Of a stretch of 64,000 bases of DNA, positions 8,550-18,900 are shown in pieces. The notes under the pieces were generated by a model. It had not been told where the DNA came from. It saw nothing but the letters and a program-made list of their open reading frames with translations, and did no database searches. Numbering within the stretch: the stretch's first letter is position 1; each line of letters begins with the position of its first letter. The translations under genes were made by a program, and so were the position numbers. Source of the stretch: Dyadobacter jiangsuensis (GTDB taxonomy: Bacteria; Bacteroidota; Bacteroidia; Cytophagales; Spirosomataceae); the NCBI RefSeq assembly GCF_003014695.1, contig NZ_PYAS01000017.1, forward strand, positions 62,001 through 126,000. Reading direction: 5' to 3'.

Positions 8550-10281
8550 AACGCCGCTTTTTAGCTTCAACCTGCTGCTCCACAAACGAGAGCAGCTCGT
8601 TCAGATTAAACCGGGAGGTATTATTGGCCGCCGCATAGCGCACGTAAGGCAATGCCTCCGACGGCTCGTCCATTTTCAGGAGTATGACAAAAAGCATTCG
8701 TGCGCGTTCGAAGCTGTTCTCCATGCGGAATGCTTTTGAAAGATAGTTCACCCCCTGTCTGTTCAAACCGAGCGCTATACTCAGTTTACCGGCGTTGTCG
8801 AAATGCACGACATTCAATGGATCGTCCAGCGCCAGTGCTTCGATTACACGGAGCATTCCCGCGGTATCTCTTGCAGCGGCATAATATTGTTTGAGCGTGC
8901 TCATCGCATCCCGCCAGGATATTTGTTTGACTACCAATGCCCCAGCCAGCTTTTCCTCTTCCGTTTTCTCGCGCTTTTCTTCCGCCGGCATCGGGATATT
9001 GAACGGCCAGCCTTCTTTCAGGATCATCATTTCATACTCCCCTTTCAAAGAATCTACGAGCGTGACCGGCATTTGCTTTTTCAGTATTGCGAACGGCATT
9101 TCATTCGGTGAGGCCGGCAACAGCCCTGTTTTTCGAAGGGACTGATAAAATGCTTCCGAAAGCAGCGCATAGCCCTGCAAGTTGGGATGTACGTGTTCCA
9201 GCAATGTTTCCTTACCCAGAATGCGCCCAGTGGAATGCTTTTGAAAAAGATCGCGCGTGTCGACGAGCGTCACGCCCTTGTGTGCGTGTGCGATGTCTTT
9301 GATAATGGCATTCAATGCCTCCGGCGCACGAAAACGCAATGCGTCGAGCTCTTTGGCGCGCACAAACTCCTTTTTAGCACCGCTGTATTTGCCCTGTTTA
9401 TATAAACCAATGCCTGATTGATAATGCGTATCGGCCGATTCTCCTTTTCCGCCGGGAATACAGATAAAGGGTTTCAAATCCTTTTCATTGCTAACCAGGT
9501 TGCTGATCAATAACGGTATATGCCTGGCGCTTACTTCCCCGGCAAGTTCGTCCATATTGGCTCTGAACTGTTCGAGTCCGGCATGGTATGCGTCCGAACC
9601 GAATGCAATCTGCTGGTCGGCAGCCATTCGCTTCATCAGGTTTTCGCGCAGATCTACTTTTTCGCCTGAAATCAGCCCCTTTATCTTGTCGGTGAGAGAT
9701 GCCATCAGTTGGGTAAGCCTCCAACTGCGGAGGTTCATCAGCAAGCGCGCCAGTGCACGGCTATGGCCAATGCCTTTGGTAGCGGCCACGCCCATGGCTC
9801 CGTAGTATTCATTATGGCCCGTGTAAACCAGCAGGGCGTCCGGCTCATAGTCGAGCACGGCTTTCCCGAAATCGAGGACGGTGTAGGAATTAACGGCCGT
9901 GAGCGAGAGGTTAATGACCTCGAAATCGTGATCGGGATAGCTTTGCGAAAGCCGGTATTGCAGCCAGCGGTGGAACGATCCGTTGTTCATGTAGGGATAG
10001 CCAATGGTTGTCGACTCGCCCAGTACGAATATCCGAAATACGCCCGGCGTCTTTTTTGCGGTAAATGGCTCGGCGTTGCCGTAAGTCGCATTCTGCTGGT
10101 TGGCAAAATAACGTTTTGATGCGTGCGGGTTAAGCAACAGGTAGCCCTTTCGGGATGGATCTTCCGTAAAAACCGCCAAATCATGGCCATAACCAAACAA
10201 CCGCAATGCCCCTTCCAGCACCAGCAGTACCAGAAAGGGCATTATTAATATGATTAACTTAAATTGAGACTCGCGTTTCAT
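8548..10281 (-). CDS. Membrane-anchored SGNH hydrolase with C-terminal helical repeats
   Basis: The 577-residue protein has an N-terminal membrane anchor (about 7-29). The SGNH domain shows block I IFVLGESTTIGYP with nucleophile Ser90, a block III-like VYTGHNEYYGAM, and HVHPNLQGYALL with the C-terminal His. The position usually held by Asp two residues before this His region is Glu-His-Val-His. Residues after about 450 are helical and resemble TPR repeats (FDNAGKLSIALGLNRQG and following). Such proteins are annotated as SGNH/GDSL hydrolases; substrates are unknown. It follows the dehydratase-like gene by 29 bases and is probably the last gene of that operon. Confidence 0.85.
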   Translation of the reverse strand: MKRESQFKLIILIMPFLVLLVLEGALRLFGYGHDLAVFTEDPSRKGYLLLNPHASKRYFANQQNATYGNAEPFTAKKTPGVFRIFVLGESTTIGYPYMNNGSFHRWLQYRLSQSYPDHDFEVINLSLTAVNSYTVLDFGKAVLDYEPDALLVYTGHNEYYGAMGVAATKGIGHSRALARLLMNLRSWRLTQLMASLTDKIKGLISGEKVDLRENLMKRMAADQQIAFGSDAYHAGLEQFRANMDELAGEVSARHIPLLISNLVSNEKDLKPFICIPGGKGESADTHYQSGIGLYKQGKYSGAKKEFVRAKELDALRFRAPEALNAIIKDIAHAHKGVTLVDTRDLFQKHSTGRILGKETLLEHVHPNLQGYALLSEAFYQSLRKTGLLPASPNEMPFAILKKQMPVTLVDSLKGEYEMMILKEGWPFNIPMPAEEKREKTEEEKLAGALVVKQISWRDAMSTLKQYYAAARDTAGMLRVIEALALDDPLNVVHFDNAGKLSIALGLNRQGVNYLSKAFRMENSFERARMLFVILLKMDEPSEALPYVRYAAANNTSRFNLNELLSFVEQQVEAKKRR

Positions 10282-10310
10282 TTGCTGTTACATGCCTGCG
10301 GCAACAACCA

Positions 10311-11687
10311 TTACGGCCGGATGCTCGTACCGTCAAATTTACGAACCTGCCAGTTGGATTTACTCGTGATCGGATACTTGGCGGCTTCTTTTTCATCAAT
10401 ATCCACACCCAGCCCCGGCACTTCATTCACCGACATATAGCCGTCCTTCATCGTCGGGCAGCCTTTGAAAATCGCCTGCGTCTTTTCGTTAAAGCTCACC
10501 GCCTCCTGGATACCGAAGTTCCATACAGCGAGATCGACATGCGCATGCGCCGCGTGCCCTACCGGCGAAACGTCACCCGGCCCGTGCCAGGCCGTTTTGA
10601 TATTGAACCATTCCCCAAGCCGTGCTACTTTCATGGCTGGCGTAATGCCGCCAATCTGCGACACATGGCAGCGAATGTAATCGAACCATTGATTGGCCAT
10701 CGGGTCGCGGAACTCGTTCACATTGTTGAACAGCTCGCCCATGGCGATGGGCACCGTGGTACTTTGCCGCAACTGGCGAAACCAGCCCATGTTTTCGGGT
10801 GAGAACGGGTCTTCGATGAAGAATGGCCGGTATGCTTCCAATGCTTTGATCATATTGATCGCGTCCATCGGCTGCACGCGCTCGTGGATGTCGTGCAGAA
10901 GCTCGATATCGTCGCCGCAGCGCTTGCGCACCGTTTCAAAAAGCTTCGGTACCGATTTCAGATAGGCCCTTTCATTCATGTAATTGTCGGTAGCCCCGCC
11001 GAAACCGGCTGACTTGAAATCCGGCTTTTGCTCGGTAGCACCCACCGCGCCATAGCCGCCCTGCTGGATACGGATGTATTTGAAACCCCGGTCCATAATG
11101 CGCTGGACGTCGTCGGCAACCGCTTCGGGCGTATTACCGTTGGCATGAGTGTAACACGGTATCGCAAACCGCGCCTTGCCGCCCAGCAGCTGGTACACCG
11201 GCATACCGGCGCGCTTGCCCTTGATGTCCCATAGCGCCTCGTCAAGTCCGCTCAATGCATTGTTCAACACCGGGCCGTTACGCCAGTAGGAGCTCACGTA
11301 GGTCGAATGCCACATGTCCTCGATATTGTCGACATCCTTCCCGACGCAGAATTCATTGAGGTAAGTATCGATCGCCGTTACCACAGCGAATGCGCGCTGG
11401 GTGAAAGTCGCGCAGCCCAGCCCGTACAGGCCCGGCTCGGTGGTTTCCACTTTGACGACGATCAGGTTGGAGCCCTGGGGAGCTGTGACGATCGCTTTCA
11501 CGCTTTTGATCTTTACCGGCGCCATGCCTTTCGCATACGCTGGTTGCGTGTAATGCGCTTGCGTATGCCGTGCCTCTGCGCGGGCGGTCGAGCCCAGCAG
11601 GCCGAGTAATCCGGCTGTCGATCCGGCTCCCAGCATTTTTAAAGCATCGCGACGGTTCTGTTGGGGCTCAGGGGTATTTTGGTTCAT
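10311..11687 (-). CDS. Tat-exported enolase-superfamily dehydratase (mannonate/galactonate dehydratase or RspA-like)
   Basis: The 458-residue protein starts with a twin-arginine signal (NRRDALKMLGAGSTAGLLG), so it is predicted to fold in the cytoplasm and be exported. The catalytic domain has the ManD/RspA pattern: RIQQGGYG (Arg206, Tyr212), metal ligands Asp266, Glu292 (FIEDPF) and Glu318 (MGELF), and His268 and His368 (TAWHGPGD). It should dehydrate an acid sugar to a 2-keto-3-deoxy acid using Mg2+. Exact substrate is uncertain; many family members are weakly active or inactive. It follows the quinoprotein dehydrogenase gene on the same strand, with repeat families A and B in the spacer. 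The pairing suggests oxidation then dehydration of a sugar in the periplasm. Confidence 0.88.
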   Translation of the reverse strand: MNQNTPEPQQNRRDALKMLGAGSTAGLLGLLGSTARAEARHTQAHYTQPAYAKGMAPVKIKSVKAIVTAPQGSNLIVVKVETTEPGLYGLGCATFTQRAFAVVTAIDTYLNEFCVGKDVDNIEDMWHSTYVSSYWRNGPVLNNALSGLDEALWDIKGKRAGMPVYQLLGGKARFAIPCYTHANGNTPEAVADDVQRIMDRGFKYIRIQQGGYGAVGATEQKPDFKSAGFGGATDNYMNERAYLKSVPKLFETVRKRCGDDIELLHDIHERVQPMDAINMIKALEAYRPFFIEDPFSPENMGWFRQLRQSTTVPIAMGELFNNVNEFRDPMANQWFDYIRCHVSQIGGITPAMKVARLGEWFNIKTAWHGPGDVSPVGHAAHAHVDLAVWNFGIQEAVSFNEKTQAIFKGCPTMKDGYMSVNEVPGLGVDIDEKEAAKYPITSKSNWQVRKFDGTSIRP

Positions 11688-11740
11688 AAATATTTGGATT
11701 AGGAATGATTGATTTTACTGTTCAGGATTGGTTAATGGGG

Positions 11741-11800
11741 GCAGGAATAGTCAAGAGTGGTCAGGTGTGGTCAAGAGTGGTCAGGAATAGTCAGGAATAG
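11741..11800. repeat. 10-bp tandem repeat, family A
   Basis: Six consecutive 10-base units such as TCAGGAATAG, TCAAGAGTGG and TCAGGTGTGG, in exact 10-base register. They lie in the 173-base spacer between the quinoprotein and dehydratase genes and are directly followed by family B heptamers. Confidence 0.8.
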
Positions 11801-11804
11801 CATT

Positions 11805-11853
11805 GTCAGCGGTCGGCGGTCAGCGGTCAGCGGTCCGCCGTCAGCCGTCAGCC
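11805..11853. repeat. 7-bp tandem repeat, family B
   Basis: Seven consecutive heptamers: four GTCAGCG/GTCGGCG-type units, then GTCCGCC and two GTCAGCC. The array ends eight bases before the quinoprotein stop codon. Confidence 0.8.
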
Positions 11854-11860
11854 CTCATTC

Positions 11861-14089
11861 TCACGGCAACGCAAATGCAACATACTTCCCACCGGGTTTG
11901 TGGCCGTTTTTTGCCCCGCCGGCTGCGATCACGACGTACTGCTTGCCATTCACCATGTAGGTGGCCGGGGTTGCGAAGCCGCCCGCTGGGAGCTGGTATT
12001 GCCAAACGGTCTTACCGGTTTTGCGGTCGAATGCACGGATCTTCTCGTCTTTAGTACCGGCGATGAATACCAGCCCTCCCGCCGTCACGATCGGCCCGCC
12101 GTAGTTTTCGGTGCCGGTAATGGGAACGCCCTTTTTCGTAAGCTCCGGAAACTCGCCTAGCGGTACGCGCCAGAGGTATTCCCCGGTGTTCAGGTCAATG
12201 GCGTTGAGCGTGCCCCAGGGCGGTTTAATGGCCGGGTAACCGTCCGGATCGAAAAAGCGCGTCCAGCCATTATTGATATAGGGCGGAATGTACGGAAATG
12301 GCGATTTCGCTTCCTCCGGCGCTTCGCTCGCGCTGTGATTTTCGGATGCCAATGTTTTTTGTTCCGGGTTGGCCAGGAATGCAACCAGTTCGTCCCGCTC
12401 TTTATCGGAAATATGCTGGAATGAAGGCATTCGGCCACGCCCGCTTTTGATAATGTTCGCTATTTCCTCCTTCGACATTCTGTTACCGACCTGCACCAGG
12501 CTCGGGTATTCCTGCCCGCTCCCCTGGCGGTCGGCGCGATGGCACGCGGCGCAGTTGCGCATGTACACGACCTGGCCGGGCGACAAAGCAGCTTGCCTCG
12601 CAGCATTACCCCCTCTTGCGTTATAATCCATCATCTTCAGGTCCCATACCATTTCGTTGGCATTTTGGTATAAAATACCTTGTGGATCGGCCGCATTACC
12701 GCCCCATTCGGCCCCGCCGCCAATACCCAGGTACAGGCTTCCTTCCTTGCTGGGCGGCATGTATTTATTGCCGGAGCGGGAGACGCTGAATTTTTCCTTG
12801 ACGAACGCGTGTGCTTCGGGCGTACGATCGGTGATTTCACCTTCTGTAAAATTCTGCCGCGAAAACGGCGCGGGCTTGATTGGGAAAGGCTGGGTAGGCC
12901 AGGGATGTTCACCAGGAAGGTGGTAGTCCGTCAATGCCGGGCGCTCCTCCACCGGGAATAATGGCTTGCCGGTATCGCGGTCGAGCAGGAAAAGCAGGCC
13001 GTCTTTGGTCGCTTGCGCTACCGCGTCGATTTTGCGGATTTTGCCGTTCGGGCCTTTGTGATTGACAGTCAACAGATTGGGCTGGCACGAAATATCCCTA
13101 TCCCAAAGGTCGTGATGGACAGTTTGATAGTACCAGTTCATTTTCCCGGTTTCTGCATTCAGCGAAATCACGCAATTGGCATACAAGTTCTTCCCTTCGC
13201 GATCCGCACCATAAAAATCGACCGACGGCGAGCCGGTACCGAAATACACCGCGCCACGCTTTTCGTCGAGCACCATACCCGCCCAGTTGTTAGCCCCGCC
13301 AATACGTTTCCAGGCGTCTTTGGGCCAGGTGTCATGGCCGGGCTCCCCCGGTTCCGGGACGGTATGGAAGGTCCATTTGAGCTTTCCCGTACGTATGTCG
13401 AACGCGCGGATGTGCCCGGGCGCGGCATCCCCGTACTCGGACACGCGCGAGCCAATCACGAGCAAGTCCTTGTAAATCACTCCCGGCGAAGTCGCGTCTA
13501 CGGATAACTTGTCGTTTTCGCGGCCCGGTCGGCCAGTCACACCTTCGCTCAAATCAACTTTCCCGCCATCGCCGAAGCTCTCCACGAGCTTTCCAGTGGC
13601 GGCATCGACTGCGCAAAGGTGGTTCCCAGCTGTGTAAAGGATTCTCTTATCCCGCCCGTCTTCCCAAAACATCACACCCCTGCTCACATGGAAACGCGGT
13701 GTGCTTCCGGTGAACGGGTCGAAACGCCAAAGTTCCTCTCCGGTATCGGCTTTCAATGCAAAGAGGCTCAGGTGCGGCGTGGTGCCGTACAGAATGCCGT
13801 TCACAATGATCGGCTGGCATTGGATTTCCATCGGCCGGCGCGGGGCCGTCATACCAGGTGCTAACTTCGTCGCGTCGTATTCCCAGGCTACTTTCAGCTG
13901 GCTTACGTTACTCAGATTGATTTGCTTCAATGGCGAATAGCGGTTCCCTGCCTTGTTGCCGCCGTAAGCGAGCCAGTCGGCGTTGCGGTCGTCGGCACTG
14001 CGCCGAGTGGCTAATGCGGCGAAGGCTATAACTATTACCAAAATCGTCGCTAAACGCCGGTATCGCTTCCGCAAGCCGACTTTTTTCAT
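11861..14089 (-). CDS. PQQ-dependent dehydrogenase with inserted cytochrome c domain
   Basis: From the Met at 14089 the protein has 742 residues with one N-terminal membrane segment (ATILVIVIAFAALA), then DWLAYGGNKAGNRYSPLKQI, the typical start of a quinoprotein beta-propeller. Several propeller repeats follow (ALKADTGEELWRFD, SLNAETGKMNWYY). A class I cytochrome c domain near residue 510 has the haem motif CAACH and a likely Met ligand in GRGRMPSF. The final propeller blade (AFDRKTGKTVWQYQLP) comes after it, so the haem domain is inserted within the propeller. It probably oxidises a sugar or alcohol in the periplasm and passes electrons to the respiratory chain. It follows SusD on the same strand. 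An open frame extends 20 codons further upstream but runs into a hairpin-rich spacer. Confidence 0.9.
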   Translation of the reverse strand: MKKVGLRKRYRRLATILVIVIAFAALATRRSADDRNADWLAYGGNKAGNRYSPLKQINLSNVSQLKVAWEYDATKLAPGMTAPRRPMEIQCQPIIVNGILYGTTPHLSLFALKADTGEELWRFDPFTGSTPRFHVSRGVMFWEDGRDKRILYTAGNHLCAVDAATGKLVESFGDGGKVDLSEGVTGRPGRENDKLSVDATSPGVIYKDLLVIGSRVSEYGDAAPGHIRAFDIRTGKLKWTFHTVPEPGEPGHDTWPKDAWKRIGGANNWAGMVLDEKRGAVYFGTGSPSVDFYGADREGKNLYANCVISLNAETGKMNWYYQTVHHDLWDRDISCQPNLLTVNHKGPNGKIRKIDAVAQATKDGLLFLLDRDTGKPLFPVEERPALTDYHLPGEHPWPTQPFPIKPAPFSRQNFTEGEITDRTPEAHAFVKEKFSVSRSGNKYMPPSKEGSLYLGIGGGAEWGGNAADPQGILYQNANEMVWDLKMMDYNARGGNAARQAALSPGQVVYMRNCAACHRADRQGSGQEYPSLVQVGNRMSKEEIANIIKSGRGRMPSFQHISDKERDELVAFLANPEQKTLASENHSASEAPEEAKSPFPYIPPYINNGWTRFFDPDGYPAIKPPWGTLNAIDLNTGEYLWRVPLGEFPELTKKGVPITGTENYGGPIVTAGGLVFIAGTKDEKIRAFDRKTGKTVWQYQLPAGGFATPATYMVNGKQYVVIAAGGAKNGHKPGGKYVAFALP

Positions 14090-14121
14090 TTGGTTCAAAT
14101 GCATAAAATGGAATATTGTAT

Positions 14122-14229
14122 TGGCAACAAATATTGCTGTGTGCAACAAGCATACGGCGCTCCGCGCCTTTACGGGCGAGGCGCAGAGCGCCGCAATACT
14201 TGTAGGTGCAAAGCACCGTATGATTTGCG
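14122..14229. other. Intercistronic multi-hairpin element
   Basis: At least three inverted repeats lie between susD (stop at 14232) and the quinoprotein gene: GCAA/TTGC around 14124-14137; a 14-bp stem 14155-14168 with 14180-14193 (one mismatch, 11-base loop); and GGTGC-AAA-GCACC around 14205-14217. Outer ATACGG and CCGTAT can also pair. It may stop or pause transcription, or protect the susCD part of the message. Confidence 0.65.
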
Positions 14230-14231
14230 GA

Positions 14232-15956
14232 TCAATACCCCGGATTCTGCCGCATGTTCACGTTAGCGGTGATTTCGTTGATCGGGATCGGCTGGGCGTA
14301 GTCGGTAGGATCCCATTGAATGGCGCCTCCGCGAATGCGCTGGTAATAGGCCGCCTCCTTGTCGCCGATCTGCCAGCGCCGGACATCGAGCCACCAATGG
14401 CCTTCTGCGAAAAGCTCGGCCCAGCGTTCGTATTTCAGCGGGTCGTTTTTCAGGACGGCATCCGTCGCTTTCGTTTGGTCGGTAAGGCTCTTGTAGTCCA
14501 AAGCCGAAGGTGTATTAACCGGCAGGCCGTATGCCCTTCTTTTGACCTTATTAATGTATTCCAATGCGCCTGCATTGTCCCCCGAATGCGAGAGGGTTTC
14601 GGCATAAAGCAGGTACACATCGGCCAGCCTTAGCCACGGAAAATTGGCACCATTCGACATGTTGATCTCCGCTTCCGTCCCGCTTGGGTTCGTGAACTTA
14701 CGGAAGCTCCAAGCCTCCATGTCCAGTTCAGTAATGTCGAGATAATGCGAAATAGGCCGTTTTTTACCATTCACGACCATCGAATCCACATAAGGCTGGT
14801 AGCATGCCACCCAAAGGCGCGGGTCGACGGTTTGCTTTTTCTTCGCTTCCAGCGAGCGGGTAATGTAGGCAGGATCCACGTTGGCGATATTCGCGCTAGT
14901 AGTGCCGGCTTTGAAATAATGGCCTTCATTGAACCCGAAACGGGCGATATTTTTGGCATGCGGGAACACATTCGACCACGCCGAAGCCGCCTGCCCGCCA
15001 TTGTCGCTCACGTAGGTAGGCGCGATCACCATCCCGATACTCGAACCCATCGACTGGTCGTCGCCACCGCGGGCGGTCATGTCCACATTCAGGTTCAGTT
15101 CAAAAAGTGATTCGGAGGTAAACTCATTCTTGCCATTGAACATATCCTTGTACACATCGAACGTCACAAGCGATTTGCCGCTGTTGGTCACCACGTCGCT
15201 CAGATATGTTTTAGCATTAGCCCAGTCGGCCTGGTAGGCATATACTTTGCCCAAAAAGCCCTTTACAGCCCAGCCCGACACCTTGTGTTTATCGGTAGCG
15301 CCCGTCCAGTTCGTGCTTTTGAGCAAACCTTCCGCGGCTTTAAGATCGCCGATGACGAAATCCCAACCTTCCTTCACCGTTTTGCGCGGCACCTGCGTCG
15401 CTTCAAGGCCCGATGCTACTTCGGTAATGATAGGCACGCCCATTTTCGCGCCATCCGTAGCCGCATTGAAGCCCTCGCCCCAGAAGGAAACCAGGTGGAA
15501 ATAGTACCAGGCACGCAGAAACAGCGCCTGTCCCTTGATCAAGTCAATGGCGGCGGCGTCGTTGGGAGCCTTCTGGCGATAGGTTTCGATTGATGCGAGC
15601 AATGTGTTGCTTCGCTGCACGCCGCGCCAGAGTTCGCGCCAGGTGTCATACAGAAAGCTGTCGTTGGGCTGCGAATTGTTCTGGCCCATCTGGATCCACG
15701 TCGGTGTACCCTGCCAGCTCAAATCGAGGGTGTGGTCCCAGAGCCAGAGGTTTTTGCCCAGCATCGTGTGCCCATAAAGGCCGGTGGCGTGCTGGGTAGC
15801 ATATACGCCCGTCAGCAACTGTTCGAGGTCGGTTACCGAATTGGGGTATTGCGAAGGTGACAGTGCGCCGGGGTTTTCGACATTCACGAAATCGTCGCTG
15901 CACGAAAGCAGGCCCGTAAGCACGAAAAGCAGGAGAAATTGGTGTAATATTTTCAT
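14232..15956 (-). CDS. SusD/RagB-family outer-membrane nutrient-binding lipoprotein
   Basis: The 574-residue lipoprotein has lipobox LTGLLSC. The mature N-terminus reads DDFVNVENPGALSP and is followed by helical TPR-like sequence (LRAWYYFHLVSFWGEGF) and a C-terminal region with LRLADVYLLYAETLSHSGDNAGALEYINKV, LYERWAEL-like and WLDVRRWQ motifs, all standard for SusD proteins. It binds the substrate at the cell surface and forms the lid of the SusC channel encoded 23 bases upstream. Substrate is probably a carbohydrate; the neighbouring quinoprotein and dehydratase-like genes suggest a sugar or sugar acid. Confidence 0.95.
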   Translation of the reverse strand: MKILHQFLLLFVLTGLLSCSDDFVNVENPGALSPSQYPNSVTDLEQLLTGVYATQHATGLYGHTMLGKNLWLWDHTLDLSWQGTPTWIQMGQNNSQPNDSFLYDTWRELWRGVQRSNTLLASIETYRQKAPNDAAAIDLIKGQALFLRAWYYFHLVSFWGEGFNAATDGAKMGVPIITEVASGLEATQVPRKTVKEGWDFVIGDLKAAEGLLKSTNWTGATDKHKVSGWAVKGFLGKVYAYQADWANAKTYLSDVVTNSGKSLVTFDVYKDMFNGKNEFTSESLFELNLNVDMTARGGDDQSMGSSIGMVIAPTYVSDNGGQAASAWSNVFPHAKNIARFGFNEGHYFKAGTTSANIANVDPAYITRSLEAKKKQTVDPRLWVACYQPYVDSMVVNGKKRPISHYLDITELDMEAWSFRKFTNPSGTEAEINMSNGANFPWLRLADVYLLYAETLSHSGDNAGALEYINKVKRRAYGLPVNTPSALDYKSLTDQTKATDAVLKNDPLKYERWAELFAEGHWWLDVRRWQIGDKEAAYYQRIRGGAIQWDPTDYAQPIPINEITANVNMRQNPGY

Positions 15957-15979
15957 AGCCTTGCCAGCTGTTTAAGTCG

Positions 15980-18900
15980 TTAGAAATTCAGGTCGATACC
16001 CATGGAAACCAATCTCGTGCGCGGGTACGAATAAATTGTGTCGAGCCCGCGGGCGGTGGTACCGTTGCGGCCAAGCACTTCCGGGTCAAGTCCCGAGTAG
16101 CCGGTAAACGTGAACAGGTTCTGAGCCTGGAAATAAACCCGCAAGCCGCTCATTTTCCATTGCTTAACCAGCGCAGAAGGCAAAGTGTAGCCTACTTGCA
16201 GGTTACGCAGTTTCAGGAATGAGCCGTTTTCGACCACAAAAGAGGAAATACGCGTGTAGTTCGAGTTCGGGTCGCGCACGTAGTTGCCCGACGCGTCCTT
16301 CGTGCCCACGCGAGGCTGGTCGGTGAGGCCGTTTCCATTGAAAAACGAGGTCTTGAAAATGTCGTTGGTCGTATTGTAATCGCCGACGAAGAACTGGGTG
16401 TAATATTTGTTTCCATTGAAAACATCTACCCCCTGCACGCCCTGGAACATCGCCTGCAAGTCAATGCCTTTCCAGCCGAGATTCAGCGAGAAACCGTAAG
16501 TGATCTTCGGCCACGGGTTACCGATGTAGGTTTTATCATCGATGGTAATGCGGCCGTCGCCGTTCGTATCACGGAATTTCAAATCGCCCGCGCCGGTCCC
16601 TGCATTCTGGAAGAACACGCCGGTGGTGGGCTTCCCTGCCGCAGCCGCCGCTTCCTGTGCGCTCTGGTTCAATGCGGCTACTTCCGAATCCGTCTGGAAC
16701 AGGCCCTCCACAATGTAGCCGTAAAACTGGCTCAGCGGCTTGCCTGCCTGCGTACGCGTGACGGTGCTTTCGAGGTAATCGCCTGCCGCGCCGTCGTTGA
16801 TCGGGTTGTTGTTGGTACCGCTCAGCTGTTTCACCAGGTTTTTGTTGAATGCCGCATTGGCACTCACAGAGTAGGTAAAATCTTTCACCTTACCCCGGTA
16901 ATCCACGGCCAGTTCAAGTCCTTTGTTGCTCATCTGACCGATGTTGGTATACACACTCGAACCGTAGAAACCTGCCGAAACCGGCACCGGCACCTGGTAA
17001 ATCATATCCTGCGTCTGGCGGCTGTACCAGTCGGCGGTGATATTCAACGCATTCTTGAACAGGCCCAGGTCGATACCGATGTCGGTTTGGTTCACCTGCT
17101 CCCATTTGATATTCTGGTTGGGCAGCTGGGCTGTCAAAGCATAGCCTTTCGAGCGGTCGCCGTTGGGCAAACCGAGGATATTGGTGCCGCCACTGCCACC
17201 GAACGACGCCTGATAGGTGTATTGCTGAATGCTGCTGGTACTGCCCAGTTTACCATAGCTCCCGCGGATTTTCAGGTTCGAAACCTGTGCAAAATTGTCC
17301 CGTACGAAGGCCTCCTCGCTCACTTTCCAGCCCACGGAGAAGGATGGGAACACGCCCCATTTATTGGCCGGACCGAAGCGGTCGGAACCATCGCGGCGTA
17401 CGTTGGCAGTAAAGAGGTATTTGTCGGCAAATGTATAGTTGATCCGTCCGAACTGCGAAAGCAGCCGCGTTTGCGGGAACTCGCCGCCGCTGGTTTTATA
17501 GGTACTCGGGTTGGTGGTCATGCCCAGGTTATAGGTGATCACCTGAAAACCCTGTGCTTCACCGTGCAGGTTGCTCAGGTTCGACTGATACGCTTCATAA
17601 CCTGCCATGGCCTTGATCTCGTGCCGCCCGAAGGTTTTGGCATAAGTGAGCACGAAGTTGCCCGTAAAATTCCGGGTATTGCTCTGGTCGCGGCTCAGGA
17701 ATGCATTCACATTTTTAAGCGTTCCAAAATCGTAAGCTTCCGTGAATTTGTAGTTGTTCAACGCGTAAATCGACGCGCCGAATGTGGAGCGGAAGTTCAG
17801 GCCTTTGATTATTTCCCAATCGAGGTAAACATTTCCTTCCAATGCATACTGGTTGTTCTTCGCGTGGTTAATCAGCTCGTTGGCCACCAGGTTGGGCCCG
17901 GTGAAGAAAGTACCGGTCTTGGCCCAGCCGCCCACTGGATTGGTCGGGTCGTAAACGGGAATCACCGGCGCCGAGCGGAAGGGGAATGTGCTGGTTTGCA
18001 CGGGGTTGTTGCGGGTACTCCATCCGTAGAGCGTCTCTCCCACTTTCAACTGGTTGTTGATCTTGAAATCCGCATTCGAACGGATACCGTATCGCTCAAA
18101 CCAGTTGTCGATGATGGTGCCGCCTTCGCGCTGGTAGTTGGCCGAGAGGTAATAATTGGTCTTGGGTGTCGCTCCCGAAAGCGACAGCGAATAGCTCTGG
18201 TCGCTGCCATTCTGGTAAATCTGATCGATCCAGTTGTTGTCGGGCAGCGTGTTCGGGTCTCCCCAGCCGCTGGTATTCACGCCGGAAGCGGCCTTGGCTT
18301 TGATATAATCCGGGGTATTCAGCATCGAATACAGGTTCACCGGCTTCCGCACGCCATAATAGGCATTGAAATTGATATTCATCTTATCCGAACCCGCCAC
18401 GCCGCGCTTCGTCGTGACCAATACCACACCGCCGGCTGCCTGGGCGCCGTAAATCGCAGCCGCACTCGCATCTTTCAGAATCTCGATGGATTCCACATCC
18501 TGCAAGTTGAAGTTATTCCCGGCCGACATCCGGATACCGTCCACAATGTACAGCGGCGCCATGCCGCCGATAGACCCCACCCCGCGGATCACGATGTCGG
18601 AGCTGCCGCCTGGCGAACCATCCGGGCGCGTCACCTGCACCCCCGCCGCGCGGCCCTGCAATGCCTCATTCACACTCCGTACGGGCAGGTTTTTGATCTC
18701 CTCCGATTTCACCGATGATACCGAGCCGGTCAGATCCGAACGTTTCTGCGTACCATATCCGACTACGACCACCTCTTCCAATGCCTTATTGTCGATTTTC
18801 AGGGTCACGTCGATCTGGCTCCTACGGCCTACAATCACTTCCTGCGACATAAATCCGACAAAAGAGAACGTCAGCACCGCGTCGGCGTCTGTAATATCGA

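Noticed and set aside
14122..14229. tRNA or small structured RNA gene
   Set aside because: The stems do not form a cloverleaf and there is no CCA end or T-loop motif; it is better described as a hairpin element.
17087..18718. Long plus-strand open frame of 543 codons antisense to susC
   Set aside because: It is a shadow of the clear SusC coding sequence; its protein lacks recognisable domains and is rich in His, Arg and Val, as expected from the complement of GC-rich codons.
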